This document shows, piece by piece, positions 55,440 to 64,000 of a stretch of DNA of 64,000 nt. The position numbers and the translations under genes are program-made. Position 1 is the stretch's first letter, and each line of letters starts with the position of its first letter. Location: assembly GCF_022965805.1 (NCBI RefSeq), contig NW_027331263.1, positions 186,001 to 250,000 on the forward strand. The letters run 5' to 3'. The notes beneath the pieces are model-generated. The model searched no databases. It saw only the letters and a program-made list of their open reading frames with translations, and had not been told where the DNA came from. The DNA is from Primulina eburnea. Taxonomy: Eukaryota > Streptophyta > Magnoliopsida > Lamiales > Gesneriaceae.

Positions 55440-58119
55440 TATGCCCTGATCTGACCATTTGAATCGATCTTTGCACGTTCTGATCTCTTCTCTGTGCTTC
55501 TTTGATCCTCATAATTAAATCAGGTTCAACTTGGATCGTAGCTAGTCGGAGTGGCTTACTATCTGTATCAAATTTTAACCTAGACAAGCAGCATTTCTCA
55601 ACTAAATTATTAACACCTATCGTCGATAAGGACAAGGCACATACCTTTCGACTTAAGGCATCTGCTGCTGCATTCGACTTTCCTGGATAATATTTGATTT
55701 CACAATCAAAATCTTTTAGTAGATCAAGCCATCTACGCTGCCTCATGTTCAGTTCTGACTGAGAAAATAGATACTTCAGGCTTTTGTGATCGGAGTAAAT
55801 CTCAAATTTTTCGCCGTAAAGATAATGACGCCAGATCTTTAATGCAAATACGATAGCCGCCAATTTCAGATCATGAATGGGGTATCGTACTTCATGTGGC
55901 TTCAGTTGTCTCGAGGCGTATGCAATCACATGACCTCGCTGCATAAGTACACATCCCAAACCTCTGTGAGAAGCATCACAATAGACAACGAAATCACCCG
56001 TACCTGAAGGTATCGTCAACACTGGAGCACTAGTCAGCTTTTTCTTCAGTTCTAGGAAGCTAGACTCACACTCCTCTGACCAAACGAATGGCATATTCTT
56101 CTGTGTCAATTGTGTGATTGGCTTTGCAATACTGGAGAAATCTTGAATAAATCTTCGGTAGTATCCTGCCAGACCCATGAAACTGCGTATTTCTGGTACC
56201 GAAGTCGGTCTTGGCCAATTGATCACAGCTTCTACTTTACTCGGATCAACAGAAATACCATCTCCAGAAATGATATGCCCCAAGAATACAACTCGATTCA
56301 GCCAAAACTCACACTTTGACAATTTCGCATACAGTTGCTCGTTTCTCAACGTCTGCAAGACAATTCTGAGATGCTCTGCATGCTCATTTTTGTTCTTCGA
56401 ATACACCAAAATATCATCAATGAAGACAATCACAAATTCATCCAAATATCTCTGAAATACTTGGTTCATCAAGCCCATAAATACCGCAGGAGCATTTGTT
56501 AAACCAAAAGGCATGACAATAAATTCGTAATGTCCATACCTGGTTCGAAATGCTGTTTTCGGTATATCTACATCTCGAACTCGGAGCTGATGATATCCGG
56601 ATCGCAAATCAATCTTAAAATAAACAGAAGATCCCTGTAATTGATCAAAGAGATCGTCGATACGTGGCAATGGATATTTATTCTTCACTGTCGCCTTGTT
56701 CAATTGCCGATAATCTATACTCAATCGCATCGATCCATCTTTCTTCCGCACAAAGAGCACTGGTGCGCCCCAAGGAGAAACACTAGGTCGGATATATCCC
56801 TTGGCTAGCAGATCTTCCAATTGTGCTTTCAGTTCTTTCAGTTCAACAGACGCCATCCTATACGGAGCTCGGGATATAGGAACAGTACCTGGCATAAGAT
56901 CTATGCTAAAATCTACCTCTCGAGCTGGAGGTAACCCTGGGATTTCATCTGGGAACACATCCACAAACTCCCGTACTACTGGCAAATCTGCCAATGTCGG
57001 GCTTGATTTCTGTACGTCTACAGCATACACAAGGAACCCATCTGCTCCTTTCTGCAACAATCTATTCATTGTCAAAGTCGAAATCAAGGGAATCCGAGAT
57101 CTGGAACCCTTCCCGTAGAACTTCCACTCTTCTGCCATTTCTGGTCTGAATCTGACAATCTTGTGGAAACAATCCACGGTGGCTCTGTACTTCGTTAACA
57201 TATCAATCCCAACAATGCAATCAAAATCATCTAACCCAAGTACTATGCAATCTAGATCAATTTCATGACCCTCAAATTGTAAGATGCAATGTATAACCGT
57301 AGTCACAGCGATCAAACCACCCTGTCTGGATCCACTGGAGCTTGACGAACTGCTCCCAGGTCTTTTGAACTGCTTCCCTTTTGCTTTCAGCTGATCCTTC
57401 CGCCCGCTGCCACTACCACCGGTTTCAAATCTAAGAGGAGGTTGTGCTGGAGGTAGTGGCGGTCTCGGACTCGGAGCAACATACGGAGCACTCCGTTGCC
57501 TAAGCAATCCTGCTTCTGCTCCTTTGGCACGGTTCAATGCCTCAGCAAAATTGTTGGGTCTTCCAGTATTTACCAACGTAAAGATATCAGGATTTAAGCC
57601 GTTTATAAACTGATCTGCCACGGCCTCATCACTACCTGAAACATGAGGTGCAAAACGAAGCAAGGAAGAAAATTTAGCGACGTACTCTTCGATGTTCATT
57701 TGCCCTTGCCTCAAGTTTGCAAATTCAGCGCCTTTATCTTTACGGTAGGATATAGGAAAGAATCGCAGATAAAACTCTGTCTTGAACATTTTCCATGTAA
57801 TCTCCGTGCCACGCTGTTCCAATGCTCTTTTGATGTTCAACCACCAATTCTTAGCCACATCTTGCAGTTGATGGCCAATGAGTTTCACTCTTTTCTCATC
57901 ATTGTATTCTAGAGACTCGAACAACATCTCGATATCCTCCAACCAGCTTTCACATTCGATGGCGTTTTCGGTACCCCTTAAGGTAGGTGGTCTGAAGGAC
58001 GGAAATCGTTTTAACAGAGTCTCCATGGGTGTAGCAGTAACGTCCATTGGATCCCCGGATGTGCTACCCTGCTCTGGTGCTGTGGGTCGTAGAGGCACTG
58101 CTGTTCTTCTAGGAGGCAT
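55440..58119 (-). pseudogene. E3 gag-RT half, with NC and protease deleted
   Basis: Starts at the ATG at 58119 ([12 protein letters not shown]). Gag capsid: [43 protein letters not shown]. The Ser-rich linker ([15 protein letters not shown]) then joins directly to [18 protein letters not shown], which in E2 lies after the protease motif. About 500 bp with both zinc knuckles and the DTGA motif are missing, in frame. RT is complete ([10 protein letters not shown], encoded at about 56401-56434). RNase H follows ([28 protein letters not shown]). It ends in the G2 target duplication and continues at 50114. The element could not process its own polyprotein. Confidence 0.92.
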
Positions 58120-58380
58120 GTATCTGATATTCAACAAATTAGTATACAATTATACAAACTGTCTCAACCCTCCTCTGATCATTTACCTCTGATCCAGAAT
58201 CGGCTCTGATTCAGTCTTTACTAATACATGCTGTAATTCAAGTCAAATAACAATACAACATGCAATAATGGAAGCAATAAATCATGCTAGCACATCATAA
58301 AGCAAGGAAGAAGACTCGATCTACCTCGCTCATTCTATCTTATCTCACTCTAAAGGATCTATAGCTCTGATACCACCTGT
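58120..58380 (-). other. E3 leader and primer binding site
   Basis: Non-coding leader. The PBS TGGTATCAGAGC is on the minus strand at 58364-58375, five bases inside the LTR. It shares the GAATCAGAGCCGATTCTGGATC-type leader with E2. Confidence 0.85.
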
Positions 58381-60284
58381 TGAGGGGACCCGGGCTCCAA
58401 TTCTTTTTCTTGGGATTAAATGGATCGTTGTTATAAAAAGTGGGTCAAATTTTCGCTTTTTACATTAAATCAAATGTAACTAAACAAACATAAGTTCTTA
58501 ATTTAATTTACAATATAAAACATAAAATACATGTCTTGGTCTATATACAACTAGTGTTCACTATCATCTAAACTCAAATGATAGTACAAGTCTAACAAAA
58601 GAACCACTAGTCCTCTGCTGCGCCCGAGATCACCACGCTATCACGATCATCGTTGTCTCGACCCAGATCCTGCCCCACCTGTTGTTATGCACACATACAG
58701 ACATAACAACAGCCGGAAAACCGGTGAGAACAAATCCCAGTATAAACATGTATACATGCATTAAAACAGTCTAAACACATGAAACATGCTAATATGAATA
58801 TCATTCATATATAATCATTAAATGCGAATCTAATCATGTCTAGACTCGACTCGACTAGAACTCTAGGGATCCCGGTGTGAATAAGACGATCTATCATCTA
58901 CCCTCTCAATCGGGGTGACGGTATGTCTTATTCCTAGACTTCGGCCTGATCTGTATCCACATCTACAATAGGGGCGGTGATCTTCCCCTAAGCTGTGATA
59001 TCGCCGAACGTCTAGAAGTCTGGATGATCTCGCAGACTTTCCTATCTTAATGCATGAATACACAATCTGTAAACAAGCATAATCATCTGAACATGATTTG
59101 CATACAAGTTCTATAAGCAAATCGATCTATAACAATCATAATCATATCAAGATACGCAATAATCATATCACGATAAAACGATAAAACAAGTATGTGATTT
59201 TGGTTGGGAAACTCAAATGTGATCTCCTTTGAGTCGTGATTCCCCAAACAAAACATGTACTATACCTTTCTTGATCAATCGTTATCGATGTCGAGGTCTC
59301 GATGTCGAAGTGAAGTGAAACAAATCTGAAATGGCAATGTATAATAAATACACGATCAATTACTAACTCTAGTCAATACCTACACTATCAATAATCAATC
59401 TCGGTATAGACTTTGACGGCATAACGACGTAAATTTTCAATACCGGTCAATACACACCTCAATCCTCGATTATTCTCATTCATAATCCATCACACTATCA
59501 ATCTAAAACACAATAATTATGCCCCAACTGTTCATAAACCATACTGAAATTCATAGAAAATGCATACGATATCATTTCTTCGTTCCGGTTTCGATTATAA
59601 ACTCATAATCTTCATAAGAACATCTAAATACAATTATAACAGCATTTCCTTTACGTGCAATTCTCGAAACATGTTGAAAGTGAACAATACTTACATCACC
59701 TTGTAGCTTTGAGTGAGAGGAGTAAGAATTTTTACTTGGATCAAAGTTTTGATATGTAAATCTTTCACAATCACAATTAAAGAGTCTAAGAAATGAAACT
59801 TCTCTTCCCTGAATTCTCGAACCCTTCTGCTGAAAATGCAAGGAAATGAAGCAATTTATATATATATCTTGCATGGTTCGCACACATGGCTAATCCTTTG
59901 CAATACACGTCTCGCGCATATGCGCGGTCACTACTCGCGCATATGCGCGAGACCTACTGTCTCGGCAGCTTGGCAGAAAATAACGCTCGCGCATATGCGC
60001 CACTTATCTCGCGCATATGCGCCACAGCTACTGGAGGTGTCGCGCATATGCGCCGCTTCTTTCCGCGCATATGCGCCGATGCTACTGTAATTCTCATGCA
60101 TATGCGCGCATTTCTTCGCGCATATGCGCCATAGCTTCGGCCCTTTACATTTATTCTTAACCTTTCTCATCTTTTCTCATGTCTTTCCTACTCCCATTCT
60201 ACTTAATGTTTCTCATGCAATGTCATGCACTCTCACATCTTCGAATATCGTATTAATTAAGACTAATAATTCCTGAGCCTTACA
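58381..60284 (-). repeat. E3 5' LTR, family A (CATATG cassette)
   Basis: 1904 bp. The U5 end reads TGAGGGGACCCGGGC, with one change from the usual TGTGGGG. It ends GAGCCTTACA, followed by TTGTA (60285-60289). Confidence 0.93.
59855..60130 (-). promoter_or_regulatory. E3 LTR promoter: GCGCATATGCGC cassette and TATA
   Basis: About eight GCGCATATGCGC motifs at 59912-60128, then on the minus strand a TATATATATAAATT element at about 59856-59868. Same layout in the split 3' LTR. Confidence 0.65.
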
Positions 60285-60429
60285 TTGTACATTATGTTTG
60301 TAATTTAAATAAAGAATTTATGTTTGTTTATATACATTAGATTTAATGTTGAAAAGCGAAAATTTGACCCACTTTTATATTAAAGATCCATTGAATCCCA
60401 AAGAAAAAGTTAGAGCCCGGGTCCCCACA
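60285..60429 (+). repeat. Solo LTR of family A, right part
   Basis: This completes the solo LTR begun at 24975. It starts with the E3 target duplication TTGTA (60285-60289) and ends GGGTCCCCACA at 60429, then TATGA (60430-60434). Confidence 0.92.
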
Positions 60430-60434
60430 TATGA

Positions 60435-62000
60435 CAAGCTATAAAATGTGCCATCTTAGAGAATCTATCCACAACAACAAAAAAAAGAATACCTACCCTT
60501 CTTAGTCCTAGGCAACCCCAAAATAAAGTCAATAGAAATGTCGATCCAAGTTCTTTTTAAGAATAGCACGCAAAAGTGTTCCCAAAGTTCTATTGACAAC
60601 TTCAGTTTGTCCATCCGTTTGAGGATGACAAGTAGTAGAAAACAACAATTTTGTGCCAGGTTTAGCCCATAAATTCTTCCAAAAGTAACTCTAGAATTTA
60701 ACATCGCGACCAGAAACAATAGTCCTAGGCATGCCATGCAACCTAACGATTTCTCTAAAGAACAAATCCGCAATGTTTGAAGCATCATCGGTGTTATGAC
60801 AAGCTATAAAATGTGCCATCTTAGAGAATCTATCCACAACAACAAAAATAGAATCCCTCCCCTTCTTAGTCCTAGGCAACCCTAAAATAAAGTCCATAGA
60901 AATGTCAGTCCAAGTTCTTTTAAGAATAGCACGCTGAAGTGTTCCCAAAGTTCTATTGACAACTTCAGTTTGACCATCCATTTGGGGATGACAAGTAGTA
61001 GAAAACAACAATTTTGTACCAGGTTTAGCCCATAAAGTCTTCCAAAAGTAACTCAAGAATTTAAAATCGCGAACAGAAACAATAGTCTTTGGCATGTCAT
61101 GCAACCTAACGACTTCTCTAAAGAACAAATACGCAATGTTTGATGCATCATCGGTTTTATGACAAGCTATAAAATGTGCCGTCTTAGAGAATCTATCCAC
61201 AACAACAAAAATAGAATCCCTCTCCTTCTTAGTCCTAGGCAACCCCAAAATAAAGTCCATATAAATGTCAATCCAAGTTCTTTTTAAGAATAACACGCAA
61301 AAGTGTTCCCAAATTTCTATTGACAACTTCAGTTTGTCCATCCGTTTGAGGATGACAAGTAGTAGAAAACAACAATTTTGTGCCAAGTTTAGCCCATAAA
61401 GTCTTCCAAAAGTAACTCAAGAATTTAACATCGCGACCAGAAACAATAGTCCTAGGCATGCCATGCAACCTAACGACTTCTCTAAAGAACAAATTCGCAA
61501 TGTTTGAAGCATCATCGGTTTTATGTCAAGCTACAAAATGTGTCATCTTAGAGAATCTATCCACAACAAAAATAGAATCCCTCCCCTTCTTAGTCCTAGG
61601 CAACCCCAAAATAAAGTCCATAGAAATGTCAATCCAAGTTCTTTTTAAGAATAGCACGCAATAGTGTTCCCAAAGTTCTATTGACAACTTCAGTTTGTCC
61701 ATCCGTTTGAGGATGACAAGTAGTAGAAAACAACAATTTTGTGCCAGGTTTAGCCCATAAATTCTCCCAAAAGTAACTCAAGAATTTAACATTGCGACCA
61801 GAAACAATAGTCCTAGACATGCCATGCAACCTAACTACTTCTCTAATGAACAAATCCGTCATGTTTGAAGCATCATCGGTTTTATGACAAGCTAGAAAAT
61901 GTGCCATCTTAGATAATCTATTCACAACAACAAAAATAGAATCCCTCCCCTTCTTAGTCCTAGGCAACCCCAAAATAAAGTCCATAAAAATGTCAATCCA
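60435..62000 (-). repeat. Integrase-derived 364-bp satellite, block 3
   Basis: About 4.3 monomers, markers at 60510, 60874, 61237, 61598 and 61962. It continues block 2 in register. It is cut at 62000 by the next LTR. Its monomer variants follow the same order as in blocks 1 and 2. Confidence 0.93.
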
Positions 62001-63916
62001 TGTAAGGCTCGAGATTATTAGTTTTCATTGATGTATGACTCGGAGGAGATGAGAATGCATGTCATAAGATGAAAGTACAAAATATTTCATGTGTGAGAGA
62101 CTGCACCCGCGCTCAAAACAAGAGTGCACCCACGGTCATGCAATTGTGGATTTAAACAAGAAAAGTCGAAGTTACACCGCACCCGCAGTGCCACTAAGAC
62201 TGCACCCGCGGTGCATGGACAGTAAGTTGGCCAAAATTCCCGTAGAATCACCCCACCCGCGGTACAGCAAGACCGCAACCGCGGTGTAAAGGCCGCACCC
62301 GCGGTGTTGTAAAGACCGCACCTGCGGTCGCTACTTTTGGAAAATGAAAATAGGGCCGAAGCTTGAGCGCACCCACGGTGCTGGAGTGACCGCACCCGCG
62401 GTGCTGCATGCGAGAAATCCACCTTTGTTCTGATGTTGACACATGGCCTGAGGTATAAATACCTTGTGTTGATTCATTCTTTCATCGTTTCAGAAGCTGA
62501 GAATCGAGATAATCCCTTAGAATTCCTCAAGTGTTCTTCAAGTTTGAGGTAAGATATTTCAAGAGGTAGCTATCCAAATTTTATTTCGATTATAGATTCG
62601 TACTCCTCTCAACCAAGGCTACCAGTGGATGTAAATATCTTTCAGATTCAACATGTTTGGAAGATTTCATGTTGGGGAAATTCTAATATACTTGTAAATG
62701 CGTGTTCTTGAACTCATTGGCATGATAGAATCGTAAACGGTTTAAATATCGGATATCATATGTAATTATTATGAATTTCCAGCAAAGATTGAATGGAAAT
62801 TGCACAGATTTTGGGAGATTATGTAGATATTAAGATGTTATGAGATAGATTATATTGAGTATGATTTGAGAATTTTACCATGTTGAGGTATTGATTAAAT
62901 TAGAATTGATAGAGTGTGTATCAATGTATCTCTTTCAGATTTGATAACAGAATTGATACCAACTCCGAGACTACGACAAGAAAGGTATAAACCATGTTGT
63001 TTGGGAAGTCACAACTCAAATAAGATATTATTTGAGTTTCCCAAATCAAAATCACATACTAGAATTGGTTGTATTTAATTGTAACATGTTTATGACTTGT
63101 TTATAGAATTATATTCAAATCTTGTTACATGATTTTGCTTTGATTATAGAATTGTATTCAAGCATGTAAGATTATTGTGATATTCAGATATGAATATGAG
63201 CATGCTTTGTTACAGGTTGATAATCATTGCATTTAAGATAGGAGAGTCGTTGACAGCCATTGTCAACTATCTAGATGTTCGGTGTATCTCAGCTTAGGAG
63301 CAGCCTTGACTCCTATTGCAGTCGTTGATACAGCTCAGACCGAAGTCTAGGAATAAGATGTACAGTCACCCCGAGTGGGAGGGTAGGTGACAGCCATTGA
63401 CATCTTATTCACACCGGGATCCCTAGAGTTCTAGTCGAGTCGAGTCCAGACATGGTTTGATTCGCATTGCATTGCATATGCATATGATGTTATTTATGAT
63501 AGCATGTTTCATGTTTAATTGATTATATGCATGTATACATGTTTATACTGGGATTTGTTCTCAACGGAGTTTCCGGCTGTTGTTATGTCTGTATGTGTGC
63601 ATAACAACAGGTGGGGCAGGATCTGGGTCACGCAGAGGATGAGAGATGGACATAGCGTGGTGATCTCGGGCTTAGCAGAAGGACTAGTAGTTGTACTTTT
63701 ATCATGTACTGTATTTAATTACTAGTTGTTAAATAAGAATGGAATAAGATATGTTTGTACCTTACGTTTGTACATTATGTTTGTTAAATAAATAAAGACT
63801 TTTATGTTTGTGTATATACATTAGATTTAATGTGAAAAGCGAAAAATTTGACCCATTTTATATTAATGATCCATTGAATCCCAAAAAAAAAAAAAGTTAG
63901 AGCCCGGGTCCCCACA
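62001..63916 (+). repeat. 5' LTR of a further family-A element
   Basis: Starts TGTAAGGCTCGAGATTATT and ends GGGTCCCCACA, 1916 bp. It has the CCGCGG cassette, while its second half is close to the solo LTR at 24975, which has the CATATG cassette. Confidence 0.92.
62101..62462 (+). promoter_or_regulatory. LTR promoter: CCGCACCCGCGGT cassette and TATAAATA box
   Basis: About ten CGCACCCGCGGT-like motifs at 62101-62403, more than in E2, followed by TATAAATA at about 62454-62461, the clearest TATA box in the window. Confidence 0.65.
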
Positions 63917-64000
63917 ACAGGTGGTATCAGAGCCGTAGGTTCTGTAGACTAAGATAGGATAGAATGAGCGGGGTAGATCGAGTCTTCTTCCTTGCTCTAT
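63917..64000 (+). other. PBS and leader of element cut by window end
   Basis: TGGTATCAGAGC starts at 63922, five bases after the LTR, followed by leader like that of E2. The element continues beyond the window. Confidence 0.88.

Larger units (their letters stand above)
26832..60284 (-). mobile_element. E3: full-length chromovirus, heavily nested
   Basis: Target duplication TTGTA is at 26827-26831 and 60285-60289. On the minus strand: 5' LTR 58381-60284, PBS, gag-pol (58119 down to 48764, split by G2), PPT, and 3' LTR in three parts (48472-48664, 37010-38289, 26832-27262). Without E4, E5 and G2 the element is about 8.2 kb and both LTRs are 1904 bp. Gag-pol has no frameshift in either half but lacks the zinc knuckles and protease active site. 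Confidence 0.93.

Overview
The window is plant nuclear DNA, probably from a eudicot, made almost entirely of nested Ty3/gypsy LTR retrotransposons. I found no host gene, rRNA or tRNA gene. The evidence is chromovirus-type Gag-Pol proteins with a chromodomain-like tail, initiator-Met-tRNA primer binding sites (TGGTATCAGAGC), LTRs of 0.8-2.05 kb, TG...CA ends and 5-bp target duplications. I cannot name the species.

The deepest layer is a satellite of 364-bp monomers made from a fragment of a retroelement integrase gene. It survives as three blocks (9049-14025, 22727-24974, 60435-62000) that later insertions split. Left of it, E1 (464-9048, + strand, truncated) ends at block 1, and its pol is interrupted by the pol-less element G1 (1078-5887, - strand, TSD CTTTC). 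E2 (14026-22726, +) is a near-complete chromovirus with a frameshifted gag-pol. It has 203 bp of its own 5' internal sequence after the 3' LTR.

Between blocks 2 and 3 is a family-A solo LTR (24975-26831 plus 60285-60429, TSD TATGA). Inside it sits chromovirus E3 (26832-60284, -, TSD TTGTA). E3's left LTR was hit twice. The first insertion is E4 (27263-37004, -, TSD ATATA), a coding-dead element that itself carries a solo LTR (32649-34550, TSD TTCTC). The second is E5 (38290-48466, -, TSD GTAAT), with long gag-PR and pol frames, whose left end is replaced by a folded-back LTR and a cluster of direct and inverted tRNA-derived SINEs. E3's pol is interrupted by a second pol-less element, G2 (50115-55439, -, TSD TATGC). 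Block 3 is followed by the 5' LTR of another + strand element (62001 onwards), cut by the window edge.

Two observations stand out. First, G1 and G2 have no reverse transcriptase or integrase. They keep one long open frame with a CCHC knuckle and a shared C-terminal region that I do not recognise, including a likely membrane segment. G2 has lost the capsid part but keeps, and has internally duplicated, this region. Second, at least three LTR lineages carry, in the same place just upstream of the TATA box, a cluster of short GC-rich near-palindromes. The motif differs between lineages and even between relatives of one lineage (CCGCGG, GCGCATATGCGC, CGCCCGAGCGG or CGGACCCCGTG type). LTR pairs differ by only about 1% where I compared them by eye, so most insertions look recent.
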